From the NCBI RefSeq assembly GCF_047511655.1, contig NC_133389.1, positions 38,485,295 through 38,549,294 on the forward strand: a stretch of 64,000 bases of DNA, written 5' to 3'. The notes under the pieces are model-generated. The model saw nothing but the letters and a program-made list of their open reading frames with translations. It had not been told where the DNA came from and did no database searches. The stretch is from Castor canadensis. Lineage: Eukaryota > Chordata > Mammalia > Rodentia > Castoridae. Each line of letters opens with the position of its first letter. Positions within the stretch are counted from its first letter, which is position 1. Below, piece after piece: positions 12,026 to 23,154 of this stretch. Position numbers and translations under genes: made by a program.

Positions 12026-12127
12026 GATTGCCAAGAAATCACCCTATCATTTAATAAGCAACGTAACATGTATTATATGTTATTTCATAGTAAATAAGTA
12101 AATGAATAATAACCCTATAAGGTGTAT

Positions 12128-12525
12128 ATTGGTTTTTGTGACAGTACTAGGGTTTGAACTTAGGACTTTGTGCTTCTGAGGCTGGTGTTTTACTGCTTAA
12201 GCTGCACCTCCAACCCTTTTGCTCTGGTCACTTTAGAGACAGGGTCTCACTTTTTTTTTTTGTCTTTTTTGCCCAGGCTGGCTTGGGCTTTCTCGCTGTT
12301 GCTGGAATGACAGGAACGAACTACCACAGCCAGGTTTTTTTGTGTGTGGAAGTCTTCTCAGCTTTCCATGTAGCTTGGGATGACAGACACATGCCGCCTT
12401 ACCCAGCTATTGGTTGAGATGGGTCTCATCAACTTTTTGCCCATTTGGGCCTCAAACCTCAGTCCTCCCAGTCTCACCCTCCCAAGTAGCTAGGATTGCA
12501 AGCATGAGCCATCAACACTTGGCTA
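12128..12525 (-). mobile_element. Composite B1-like + ID-like SINE
   Basis: The + strand begins with the reverse complement of the ID-like unit (CAGTACTAGGGTTTGAACTTAGGACTTTGTGC). Two B1-like units follow, also reversed (GCCCAGGCTGGCTTGGGC...; TTTGCCCATTTGGGCCTC...CCCAAGTAGCTAGGATTG). This is a full trimeric copy. The + strand ORF 12154-12417 lies within it. Confidence 0.85.
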
Positions 12526-12531
12526 ACATAT

Positions 12532-12668
12532 TGATATCTTTATTTCATAGATGAAGAAACTGAAGCTCCAAGAAGTTTAAGAATTTGTTTTGTGTCACAC
12601 ACAGTTGCCAAATGGCAGAGTCTGAATTTAAACTCAGAATTGCCTGCCTCTAAACATGCCTTTTGTGC
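12532..12668 (+). mobile_element. MIR SINE
   Basis: TTTCATAGATGAAGAAACTGAAGCTC, the GTCACAC...GTTGCCAAATGGCAGAGTCTG core and AACTCAGAATTGCCTGCCTCTAAA match the MIR core and 3' region in order. Ancient mammalian tRNA-derived SINE. Confidence 0.85.
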
Positions 12669-12929
12669 TGTGCATGATGGAAGACAGTGCTGTGGAAGTC
12701 ATGCTCTCAGCAGCCGGGTAGCCTGTGTCTGTGCTCAGGCCTGCCAGTATGACTCCCTTCACAGTGCTGAGCCAGCAGAAGCTTCTGGCAGCTCAGAAAG
12801 TGGTAGCTGAGGTTTTGCTCCATGACTTCAGCTCAGTAGTACCTCAACTTTTCTCATGGCCTCTTTCTGCCTGCCCCCACCTCCTTTTAGAATCACATAA
12901 TAGGAAAAGGGAATTTCAGAGTTGAGTTC

Positions 12930-13345
12930 TTTTTCTAATTGTATTTTTAATTTACAAATAATTGTGCATGTAAATGGGGTTCAATGTGCTATTTCTACAT
13001 ATATATACTTTGTGGAATGATAATCAGGCTAATTAGCATATCCATCACCTCAGCTATTTCTTCGTGATGAGAGCATTTGAAATTCTCTCTCAGCTATTTT
13101 GAAATCCACATCCATTATTTTTAATTGTAGTCACCATGTTGTGTAATAGAACACAAGAACCTGTTCCTCTAACCAAATTGCCCAGTGTCTCCCCTTTCTC
13201 CCACCCACATCACCCTCCTCAGCCTCTAGTAACTGTCATCCTATTCTACTTCCACAAGTTTGACATTTTTAGAGTTTGTATGTAAGTAAGATCATATGGT
13301 ATTTTTCTGTGCCTGGCTTACTTCACTTTATTATTGAAATGACTA
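12930..13345 (-). mobile_element. Ancient L1 3' end fragment
   Basis: The text GTGCTATTTCTACATATATATACTTTGTGGAATGATAATCAGGCTAATTAGCATATCC...CCATGTTGTGTAATAGA is the reversed 3' UTR of an old L1. A similar run occurs at 16,870-17,120. Strongly diverged. Confidence 0.7.
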
Positions 13346-13349
13346 TATC

Positions 13350-13925
13350 ATCCAAACCAATTTACAGATTCAGTGTAATCCCTATCAAAATTCCCATGTC
13401 ATTCTTCACAGCAACAGAAAAAGTAACCCTAAGACTCACATGAAACCATAAAAGACCCTGAATAGCTAAAGCAGTCTTGACTAAAAAGAAGAAAACTGGA
13501 GTTGGATGTGGTGGCTTCTACAAACCTATAATCCCAGCTACTGAGGAGGCGAAGATCAGGAGGATTGTGCTTTGGGGCCAGTCAGGGCAAAAAGTCAGCA
13601 AGACCCCATCTCAACAGATAAGCTGGGCTTGGTAGTATATTACTAATCCCAGCTATGCAGGAAGTATAGATAGGAGGATTGGAATCTGATGCCCATCTAG
13701 GTAAAAAGCACAAACTCTAAAGCAAAAAGCGGTGGGCTATGACTCAAGTGTTAGAGCACTTGTCTAGCAAATGCAAGGCCCTGAGTTCAAACTCCAGTAC
13801 TGCCAAAAAAAACTGGAGACATCACACTATGAGATTTCAAAATATATTATGAAGCTATAGTATCCAAAACAGCACAGCACAGTATTAACATAAAAACAGA
13901 CACGTTGACCAGCATTGTACTTTTG
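13350..13925 (+). mobile_element. Ancient L1 ORF2 fragment, split by a SINE
   Basis: CCAATTTACAGATTCAGTGTAATCCCTATCAAAATTCC...CATGAAACCATAAAAGACCC and, after the SINE, GAGACATCACACTATGAGATTTC...TTATGAAGCTATAGTATCCAAAACAGCA are consecutive parts of L1 ORF2. The flanks are separated by the SINE at 13502-13808. Confidence 0.8.
13502..13808 (+). mobile_element. Composite B1-B1-ID SINE with TSD
   Basis: Two B1-like monomers (ATAATCCCAGCTACTGAGGAGG; TAATCCCAGCTATGCAGGAAG) are followed by an ID-like unit with a tRNA-type A box (TGACTCAAGTGTTAGAGC) and B box (GAGTTCAAACTCC), then a short A tail. Direct repeats AAAACTGGAG flank it (13492-13501 and 13809-13818). It was inserted into an ancient L1. Confidence 0.9.
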
Positions 13926-13929
13926 TAGG

Positions 13930-15890
13930 CAGATCCCGTCTTTTCCTAGTGCTGTTGTGGCTTTGCCTTGTTGATATTGTTAGAAGTATTGAAAGAAAGA
14001 CTTACCTAGTGAAGTAATTTCTGAGGTGCATTTTTCCTCATGTCTTGTGCATATATCCCCACAACTCTTTCAAGGAGACTTTACCACGTGTCTTGGTTTT
14101 ACTTATTACACTGTAGCTTACTCGTTTAGAGAATGTCTGCCTTGGCTGGTTTCAGGGCTGGAGTCTGCATGGGATCTCCTTGGAATCTACTCTGCCTACT
14201 GGACAGTGCAACTAACTTGAGTTCCCTTCAGCTTAGAGTGACACTTGGGAGAATGCAGTTACAGAGCTGGGTGAGCAGCAATCAGAGGTTTGTTAAGGAG
14301 GAAGCATGAGAGAAAGAGATTTTTAACTTACAGAGTTAATAGAACATTCTCAGTGTGGGGATTTCTATGCAAGTACCAAAAATAATAAGATACATTGATT
14401 TGGAATTTTCTTTCCAGTTGTTTACGTGAAATATCTCACATCTGAGTACAAATATGCTGAGTCTAAAGTACAAACTGTTTTGTGATAAGTAATGTAAAAA
14501 TGTTTTCACTTGAGCTTGGTATTTCTGGACTCTTTGAGAGGCCATTGGGGTGCTTAATAGCTTATGTACAAGCACAGAAGATAAAATTTGGGGTGTGTTC
14601 TTTTTTTAACACTCAGTTTTTATGTAATATTATTTTTCTGGTTATGCTAAACAAAATATGGTCACCATAAAATTTGGAAAACATGAAAAAGGATTAAATT
14701 TTGAAAAGTTCTCTAGGGTTTTACTACCTAGATATAACCACTGTTAGCATATTTTTGGTCTCTGTGTAGGTGTGCAATGAGTAGTGGTCTGCAGACTCCT
14801 TGAAGTGTATGTCAAATGTGTTAGGTATGTATGTTTTTTGGGGGAATAATTTCTTCAGGTTCTCCAAGGGGCTCATAATGCCTAAAAGCTTAATGGGATT
14901 TTGTTTAATTTTTCAATTAAAAGGGGCAATACTCTATATTCTATTATGTTACCTACTTTTGTCTTTTTGAGCAATAGACAACTAGTTTTGAACTGGTCTG
15001 ATTCTCATCCCACTTCTTCACACAAAGATTTATTGAAGAGCATGTTTCCACAGAAGCAAGCAGGTAGGGCCATCTCTTGTGCCTGCTTCTGGAAGTGTCT
15101 GTACCAGAGAGCAGGTGGGTGTACTTCTCTAGGGAAATGACCCTAGAAGCCTGTCTCCTTGGAGACACACCAACTAGTCTCCATGTGGCAAACCTAGTGT
15201 CTACAGCTGAAATAGCCACTTAAGCCCCCCATGAAAAGGCCTGTGCCTCTAACAGGCAGTAGTGTATACCAACTGAATCATTAAACAAAAATATACACCC
15301 CAAATTCTATCTTCTGTGTTTGTACATTAGCTATCAGTCACCCCATAAGTTTTCCAAAAGCCCAGGCATGCCAAGCTCATGCCCTGTCTGAAACTCACTG
15401 AGATATAACAAGGTTTTAGAAGCATTGTGATGTGAGGGAAACAGCTTGGATTTCAGGTCTTATGCCAATTCTGGGCCCTCAGTAAGTAATGTTAGCTCCC
15501 TGGATCTCATGTTTCTCTGTAGAGTAGGTGGCTTGAAATCAGTGGTACTGAAATGATTCATCCAGCTGTAATCTAGTATTTTGTGATGCTGTGATGCAAA
15601 TCTACGAAGAAAGGTTGAAAATTAAAAACTCAGTGGCGAGAATACCTACTGCATTGTCATAAGATTAGAGGAAAAAGTGATGACCTCTTTCCATTTTAAT
15701 ATATTTCACCCTTTTTTGTTCTTTAAAAAGCAGTTTCAGTCTGCTTGGTTTTGCATGGTTGTCTGATTCACATTCACTGTGCCTGCTGCCTGCCTTTTGT
15801 AGTGATGGTAGTTAGTGAGACCGAATGTCTAAACTGAGCTTGTCATCTTTCAGGCACAATGAAAGCATCTGCCTCCTAATTCTCACAGCA
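13930..15890. other. Intron 2 sequence, nothing recognised
   Basis: About 2 kb of mostly unique DNA. ORFs of at most 88 codons (for example 14953-15219 on the - strand) carry no domain and I treat them as chance. Confidence 0.45.
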
Positions 15891-15899
15891 TGCTGGTGC

Positions 15900-16055
15900 C
15901 AGTGCTATTATTATTAAGCATTTCAGTGACATTTCATTGTTGCATAGTGCTTTATAATTCTTAATTGGTTAGACTCTCCAATCCCCAGATAAAAATTTAG
16001 TGTACTAATGGGGAAACTGGCGTACAGAGCCCAAATGATTTGGCCGAATGTACCT
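15900..16055 (+). mobile_element. Probable MIR SINE
   Basis: CATAGTGCTTTATAATTC...CCAGATAAAAATTTAGTG...ATGGGGAAACTGGCGTACAGAGCCCAAATGATTTGGCCGAATG follows the order of the MIR core, with many changes. Confidence 0.55.
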
Positions 16056-16394
16056 TTTCTTTTCAGCTTTCTTTTTCTACAGTCATCAGAGAGGATTCTG
16101 AACCTTCCTAGAGATTGTCTTTAGCACGTTCCTGCTGTGAATTTATTGTAAGCATTTGCCATGACCCTAATGACCCCCTCACCTCATGCTTTTACTCTGC
16201 TGGATAGCTCCTCTGTGTTCTTTGCTGGTTCGTCTGTCTTTCTGGTGCTTCACTTCTTCCCTCTAGGGTCAGCTTCCCTCTAAGAGCTTCCCCAGCTCCT
16301 CAACATTTAAATGAAGTAAAACATAAACTTTCAACATGTATCTCCTCAGCTACTCAGCCATTTACTCCATCGCAGGTACAGCTCGTAGAAAATT

Positions 16395-16608
16395 TGTCTA
16401 AATCAAGTCAGGAAATATTTTCTTTATAGGACCAAATAATAAATAGTTTGGGCTCTGCGGACTCTATAACCTGTTACAAAAATGCATTTCTGCCATAGTA
16501 GCACTGAAAGCAGCCGTGCATGACTGGTCAAATAAATCTTTTTTTTACTAAAACAGGTGACAGAGTAGAGATAGCCAGCGGACTATAGTTTTCTGACCCC
16601 TGGTCTAG
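16395..16608 (+). mobile_element. MER5A-like hAT DNA transposon remnant
   Basis: TTCTTTATAGGACCAAATAATAAATAGTTTGGGCTCTGCGG...AGCACTGAAAGCAGCCGTGCATG...AAAACAGGTGAC...TTTTCTGACCCCTGGTCTA matches the known MER5A consensus in order. It is a non-autonomous hAT-Charlie-derived element with no transposase. Confidence 0.8.
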
Positions 16609-17339
16609 ATTATTGTCCCTTCCTTCACTTCCACTTATCCTTCCTTCTACAGCCTCCACAATCTCCTTCTACACCTTGTCTTTCTCCACCACCTTGGATG
16701 CTACTCTGTCAGAATTGCAGAGGATTTCTTCATTGCTACCGCTTTCTCTCATCTCACCTGATACTTCTCTGGAATCTCAAAGTGTTAACCACTCCCTTCT
16801 CAACTAACTCCTTTCTCCCTTGGATTCTTTTTCTTTTTCCTGCTTTTTTTTTTTTAAGTGTCTACATGTTTATATTTTTAATTGACAAATGTAATTGTAT
16901 ATATGTGGTATAGTATGACATTTCAATGCATATATAGAATGTGTAATGATTAGATCTGGTAGTTGGCATATGTGTTGCCTCAGACATTTATGTTTTTATA
17001 TTGGGAGTAATTAAAATCCTCTTGATTGGCTATTTTGAAATAATTGTTGTCAATCATGGCTATCCTATTTTGTCATGGAACATTAAAAATTATTCCTCCC
17101 ATCTAGCTGCACTTCTGTACCAGCTAACCATGCTCTCTCTATCTTCCCTCCCCCACATCCTTTCCTGGCTCTTATAACTAGTATTTTGTTCTGCACTTCG
17201 AGATAAACTTTTTAGCTTCCAAATATGATGAGAATATGGCCTATTTATCTTTCTGTGCCTAACTTACATTATTTACCATAATGTCCTCCAGTTCCATGTT
17301 GCTGCAAGTGTCAGAATTCCATTTTTTATGGCTGAATAG

Positions 17340-17373
17340 TATTTCTTCCTCCCTTCCCCCCTCTCCTTCCCTC

Positions 17374-17424
<51 letters not shown>

Positions 17425-17515
17425 CCTCCCTCCCTCCCCCTGTCTCCCGCCCTCCCTTCCTCTTGCTCTTTCATCTCTCTCTTTCTCTCATCTCTCATCT
17501 CTCTCTGTTCATCTG
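17340..17515 (+). repeat. (TC)n microsatellite and polypyrimidine tract
   Basis: Roughly 175 bases of nearly pure pyrimidine have a TC dinucleotide core at about 17381-17420, followed by CCCT repeats and degenerate TCTC. The long opposing ORFs at 17259-17498 (-) and 17281-17529 (+) are by-products of the repeat. Confidence 0.95.
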
Positions 17516-18744
17516 TTGATGGAACCTAGGTTGATTCCATATATTGCTCTTGTGAATAGTGCTGCAGTAAACTTGAGTGCAGACATCCTTCAACATACTG
17601 ATTTTGATTCCTATGGATATAGGAATAGTGGGAGATTGTAGTTCTACTTTAATTACTTAAGGAATCCCTACAGATCTCCACAATGGGTATACTAATTTAC
17701 ATTCCTACCAACAGTATATGAGAGTTCTCCTTTCTTTGCATCCTCGCTAGCATTTGCTATTTTTGAGTTCTTGAAATGTCATTCTGATGGGAGAAATAAT
17801 ATCTCTCTTGCAGTTTTCTGGTCATTAGTGATGTTGAGCATTTTTTAATATATTTGTTGAACACTTTTGAAAACTGTGTATTTAGATGATTCGCCCATTT
17901 TTAGTTGGAATATTTGTTTTTGTTTCATTTTTGCTATTGTTTGAGTTCTCATATGTATTCTGGAATTAATCCCTTATTGGATTTATAGTGTGAAAATATG
18001 TTCTTCCATTATGTATGCTGTCTCTTCACTGTTACTTCCTTTGTGATACTGAATCTATTTAGTTTGGTATAATCTCATTTGCCCATTTTTGCTTTTGTTG
18101 TCTGTGCTTTGGGGATCATATCCAAAAACTCTTTGCCCAGATAATCTCTGAAACCATTCCTCTTGGTTTCTTCTAATAGTTTCAGAATTTGGATTCTTGG
18201 ATTTTAAGTTGTTAATCCATTTTGAATTGATTCTATATATGGCGAAAGGGGTCTAGATTCTTTCTTTTGGGTATAGATTTTCCTAGCACCATTTATTGAT
18301 GACACTGTCCTTTCTCTAGTGTATGTTCTTGGCATCTTGGTCAAAAATTGTTTGGCTGCAAGTAGATATTTATTTCTGGGTACTCTTTGTGTCTCTTTGA
18401 GCCTTGTGTCTCTTTTTATGTCTGTGCCACATGCTGTTTGAGTTATTATAGTTTTGCAGTATGCTTTGAAACCAGGTATTGTAATGTCTTGAGCTTTATT
18501 TTCTTTGCTAAGGATTGCTTTGACTGTCCAGGGTCTTTTTGTAATTCCATACCCATTTTAGGAGGTTTTTTTCTATTTCTGTTTAGAATAACATTGATGG
18601 TTTGCATTGAATTTGTAGACCACTTTGGGTAATATGGACATTTTAACAATGTTGATTCTTCTAGTCTTTACATTTTTCATGTGACCTCTATAATTTTTTT
18701 CATTAATGTTTTATGTAATTGTCATTGTACAGATCATTCATTTC

Positions 18745-19078
18745 CTTGGTCAAATTTATTTTTTTATTGGTGTATATTAATTATGAAAAGTGAAGGGTTT
18801 ATTTGTGTTATTTCCATACATGCATACAATGTACTTTGATCATTTTTTACCTCCTCTATCTTATTCCTTTTCTCATCAATATCCCCTCCCCCCCCCCTTT
18901 TTTAACTTTCTTACAGATTTTTATAAGGATTTCATTATGACCTTTTCATACATGCATATAATGTACTTTGATTATGTGCTTCTGGGCACTTTTTTTCCCC
19001 TCTCCTGCCTCCCACTGGTTCCTTCCCATATAATCCCCATTTATGTTCATGTCCTCCTTTTTTCTTTTTTTAAGATCT
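18745..19078 (-). mobile_element. L1 3' UTR-type fragment inside fossil L1
   Basis: Two related blocks (CATACATGCATACAATGTACTTTGAT near 18,815 and CATACATGCATATAATGTACTTTGAT near 18,950) interrupt the ORF2 text of the fossil L1. The same motif recurs near 39,395. Probably the 3' end of another L1 subfamily. The boundaries are approximate. Confidence 0.5.
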
Positions 19079-19814
19079 AGATTTGGCATAAAATGTATTC
19101 TTAAGTATTTTTGTAGCAGTTGTGATTGGGAATGCTTTCTTGATTTCTTTCTCAGCAATTTTATTATTTGTGAATAAAGAAGCTGATTTTTGTATGTTAA
19201 ATTTGTATACTGCAACTTTATTGAACTCATATATCAATTCTAACCTTGGTTTTTTTGGGTGCCGTCAGTACGCTTATCTATATATGAAATCATGTCATCT
19301 GTAGACAGAAGTAATTTAACCACTTCTTTTCCTATTTGGATGCCATTATCTCCTTCTTTCACCTTGTTGGCTCTGGCTAAGACTTAAAGTAGTCTACTGA
19401 ATAAGAGTGGTGACAGTGGGCATCCTTGTCTTGCTCTGATCTTAGAGGAAACAATTTAACCTTTTCTCCACTCAGTTTGAAGTATGCTCTGGATTTGTCA
19501 TGTACAGCCTTTATTGTATTGAAGTACATTCTTTCTCTACCTAATTTTTTGAGGGTTTTTATCATGAAGGAATGTTGAATTTAATTACTGCTTTTTCTGT
19601 ATCTGTCGAAATAATCTTAATTGCTTTTGTCCTGTTGATGTGATATGTTCATTGATTTGCATATATTGAAACATCTTTATACCCCTGGGATAAATAGTAC
19701 TTGATCATAATCTTTTTGATTCTGTAGTATTTTGTTGATAATTTTTGCATATTTGTTCATCATAGATATTTATCTGTAGTTTTCTGTTGTATCTGGCTTT
19801 TTTCTTTCTTTTTG

Positions 19815-19895
19815 GCAGTACTGGGGTTTGAACTTGGGGCTTCACGCTTGCTTGGGAGGCACTCTACCACTTGAGTCATGCCTTCAGCTTGTCTG
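19815..19895 (-). mobile_element. ID-like SINE monomer
   Basis: GGCAGTACTGGGGTTTGAAC and GCACTCTACCACTTGAGTCATGCC are the reversed B-box and A-box portions of the ID-like unit. It is short, with no B1 part. Confidence 0.75.
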
Positions 19896-20489
19896 GTTTT
19901 AATATCAGGGTTATACAAGTCTTATAAAATGAGTTTGGAAAAGTTTCCTCCCTTTGATAGTTTGGAATAGTTTGAGAATTGTTGTTGGTTCATCTGTCAG
20001 TGTTAGGTAAAATTCTGCAGTGATGCTATCTGGTCCTGGGCTTTTCTTGGTTGGAAGACTTTATTGCTGATTCAGTCTCATTACTTGTTATTGGTCTGTT
20101 CAGGTTTTCTTTGTCCTCATGGTTCTGTTTTGATTGGTCATAAATCTCCTGTAAGCTTTCTAATTTGTTGGCATATAGTTGTGCATAGCAGTCCCTTATG
20201 ATCCTTGTATTTCTATGCTATCAGCTGTAGGCCTCACACTCTCTTGGAGTGCTAGAATTGCCTGTAATTACCATGACACTCGCCTTAATATATTTTTTTA
20301 ACCTCTGATTTTACTTATTTTAGTCTTATTTTCTTGGTTAAAGTTTTGTCATTTTATTTTCAAAAAACAACTTTTTTTCATTGATCTTTGGTGTTTTTAA
20401 ATCTTTATTTCTACTTTGATCTTCTTTTTTTCTTACCTGCACACCCATGTTTATTGCAGCAATAACATAAACATGTTAACTATTTTTTT

Positions 20490-20780
20490 CTTGTTTTTCC
20501 AAAGTATTTTTATTCATTGTATTGGAGGGTTTTATTGGGACATTTCTGAATATGCTTAGAATATACATTGGTTAGGTTCACCTCCACCATCTCTACCTTA
20601 TCCCTTCGCCCCCTACTTAAAACAATTGCAAAAGATTTCATTGTTCTATTTCATATATGTATACAAAATACCAACCATTTACCTCACCCCCCCAAAAAAT
20701 ACCCACTCACTCACAGGACCTATTTTATAGTTCATTTCTTTTCTTCTGGCAATTTGAAGTTCAGTTTATTCTTGCTTTTC
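20490..20780 (-). mobile_element. L1 3' UTR-type fragment inside fossil L1
   Basis: TTTATTCATTGTATTGGAGGG...CACCTCCACCATCTCTACC...TTCATATATGTATACAAAATACC resembles the 3' UTR segments at 5230 and 8510 and interrupts ORF2 text on both sides. Boundaries approximate. Confidence 0.5.
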
Positions 20781-21028
20781 TACTTCCTTGAGTTGAATTG
20801 TTAAGTTGCATATTTGAAATCTTTCTGGTTTTGTTTCTTTTTTAACGTAGGCACTTATAAATTTTCCTCTTAGTACTGCTTTTGCTGTATCCTATAGGTT
20901 TCATTATGGTTTTTCTCACTTCAAGAAATTTTTTAATTTCCCTTTTGATTTCTTAATAGACACATCGTTCATTCAAGTGAATGTTGTTCAACTTTCATGT
21001 ATTCGTATAATATCTAAAGTTCCTCTTA

Positions 21029-21114
21029 GGGGAGTGGGGGGAAGGGTGGAGTAATGACCCAATCATTGTATGCACATATGAATAAAGGAAATTTAAATAA
21101 ATAAATAAATAAAT
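21029..21114 (+). mobile_element. 86-bp L1 3' end with perfect TSD
   Basis: It contains only the end of the L1 3' UTR: GGGGAGTGGGGGGAAGGG, TAATGACCCAATCATTGTATGCACATATGAATAAA and an AAAT-repeat tail. Identical 13-bp duplications AAAGTTCCTCTTA flank it (21016-21028 and 21115-21127). An extreme 5' truncation, nested on the opposite strand in a fossil L1. Confidence 0.93.
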
Positions 21115-21312
21115 AAAGTTCCTCTTACTGACTTCTAGTTTTATTCCATTGTGTTCAAAAAAGATATATGCAATGATTTCATCTTCTTTGAATTTGTTGA
21201 GAATTGTTTGTGGTCTAATATATGGTCTGTCTTATAGAATGTTCCATGTATTAATGAGAAGACTGCATATTCTGCACCTGTTGGTTGAAGTAGTCTGTAA
21301 ATGACCAATCTA

Positions 21313-21368
21313 AATTATATATAAATGACCATTCAATCTGAATTATATATAAATGACCATTCAATCTG
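21313..21368 (+). repeat. 28-bp exact tandem duplication
   Basis: The 28 bases at 21313-21340 are repeated without change at 21341-21368 (unit beginning AATTATATATAAATGACC). A shorter degenerate copy precedes it near 21299. It lies within the fossil L1, so it arose after insertion. Confidence 0.92.
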
Positions 21369-21699
21369 AAGTACAGTTGAACTCTGATGTTTCTTTATTG
21401 ACTTCTTGTGTGGATTATCTGTCCATTGATGAAATTAGAGTGTTGAATTCCCCAACTACTGTTATTTTAGAGTCTGTTCCTCTTTGTAGATTAAATATTT
21501 GCTTTAAATAATTTGGGTACCCTCCAGTATTGGATGCAAATATGTTTATAATTGTTATGTCTTCTTGTTGAGTGGACCCCTTTATCATTATACAGTGACT
21601 TTCTTTGTCTCTTTTTACAGTTTTTGAGTTAAAGTCTATTATATCTGATATAAAGATACCACTCCTGTTTACTTTTGGTTTTCTGTTGTATGATGTGGT

Positions 21700-22165
21700 A
21701 GTCACCTTTCCATTACTGTAACAAATACCTGAGATAAACCAATTTAAAAAGAGGAACGGTTGGGCCGGCGGAGTGGCTCAAGTTGTAAAAGCGCCTGTCT
21801 AGCAAGCGTTAGGCCCTGAGTTTAAACACCAGTGCTGCCAAAAACTAAAAAGAGGAAAGGTTTATTTTGACTCAGTTTGGGAGAGGGGTTTAATCCACAG
21901 TCTACTGACTCTTCGCTTTGGGCCTGTGGCAAGGTGGTATATCACAGCTGGATTGTGTAGCAGAGGAAGCTGCTGGTGTTATGGCAGCCAGGAAACAGAG
22001 AGATTAAGAGAAAGGGCAGGGGTTTCAATATCCCCTTCATTGACCTAAGATGTCCCACTAGTCCCCAACTCTTAAAGTTTCCACCTCTTCCCAAAAGTGC
22101 CAGTCTAAGGACTAACACTATAACATATGGGCCTTTGAGGGACATTTAAGATCCAAACCTTAGTT
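21700..22165 (-). mobile_element. MaLR-type LTR inside fossil L1
   Basis: The + strand starts GTGGTAGTCACCTTTCCATTACTGTAACAAATACCTGAGATAAACC and carries GGTTTATTTTGACTCAGTTTGG, the reversed end of a MaLR-type LTR. L1 text stops near 21,698 and resumes near 22,166. An ID-like SINE has entered it at 21,762. Confidence 0.65.
21762..21845 (+). mobile_element. ID-like SINE monomer with TSD
   Basis: GGGCCGGCGGAGTGGCTCAAG, then GCGCCTGTCTAGCAAGCG and the CCCTGAGTTTAAACACC B-box region, ending in CAAAAAC. The 17-bp flanks starting TAAAAAGAGGAA (21745-21761 and 21846-21862) differ at a single base. This gives a third level of nesting: SINE in LTR in L1. Confidence 0.92.
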
Positions 22166-22694
22166 CATATATGTCTTTTTCTATACTTTCACTTTCATAC
22201 TGGTGTGTCTTCTGGTGAAGTGAGTTTCTAATAGGCATCATCATATCATTAGGTCTTGGTTTTTATTTTTAATCCATTCAGCCAGTCTGTGTCTTTTAAT
22301 TGGGGAATTTAATCCATTTACATTTGAAGTTATTAATGAGTAAAGACATCTTGTTGACTTTTTTTCCTGGTCTTTGTAGATCCTTTGTTCCTTTAGTCCT
22401 CTTGTTGCTCATCTTTGTGGTTTGGTGGCTTTCTGTATTGACAGGATTTGATTCTCTTTCTCTTTGGTATATCTGCTCTACGATTGTATTTTTGTAGTTT
22501 CCTGTGTTTTCATGTTGTTTCTCATTCTTTCACTTGAAGTGTAGGTGTTCCTTAAGCATTTCTTGTAGGGCTAGTCTTGTGGTGATGAATTCCTTCTTTT
22601 TTTGCTTGTCTTGGAAGATTGTTTCTCCTTAATTTCTGAAGAATAGCTTTGTTGAATATAGCATTTATGGTTGGCAATTTTTTTACTTTCAGAA

Positions 22695-22765
22695 AAAAAA
22701 ATTGTTTTTTGTGGTACTGGGATTAAACTCAGAACCTCACACTTGCTAGTCAAGTGCTGTACTTT
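22695..22765 (-). mobile_element. ID-like SINE fragment
   Basis: TGTGGTACTGGGATTAAACTC and CTCACACTTGCTAGTCAAGTGCTGTAC are reversed ID-like sequence. Truncated and diverged, inside the fossil L1. Confidence 0.65.
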
Positions 22766-23154
22766 CTTTCAGAACTTTGAATATATCATCGATTCTTTCC
22801 TCACCTGTAAAATTTCTGTGAAGATGTCTATTAATCTAATGGAGCTTCCTTTATATGTAACTTTGATCTTGCTATTTTTCTTAAATTCTTTTGTCTTTTA
22901 GGTTGAATATAATGTACCTTGAGAGGCTGGTTTTGTTTTTTGTTTGTATGGTACAATCTGTTACGGGTTCTTTGAGCTTCCTGGACCTAGCTATCAGTAT
23001 CTCTTCCAAGATTTAGAAAGTTTCAGCATGTATTTCATTCAGTAGATTTTTCTGTGCCTTTTTCCTTCTCTTCTCCTTCAGGAACTCCCATAATGTAAGT
23101 TTGCTCTTTTAATGCTATCCCATAAGTCTTACAAGCTTTCTTTATTTTATTTAT

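Noticed and set aside
12154..12417. 87-codon + strand ORF
   Set aside because: Lies within a reversed composite SINE.
17259..17529. Overlapping ORFs on both strands rich in Arg/Glu or Ser/Leu
   Set aside because: Direct translation of the TC microsatellite and its flanks.
20437..20462. About 25 bases identical to L1 ORF2 (TGCACACCCATGTTTATTGC) on the + strand within the - strand fossil L1
   Set aside because: Too short to call an insertion; considered as a twin-priming inversion, but the order relative to the 20,490 fragment is wrong for that.
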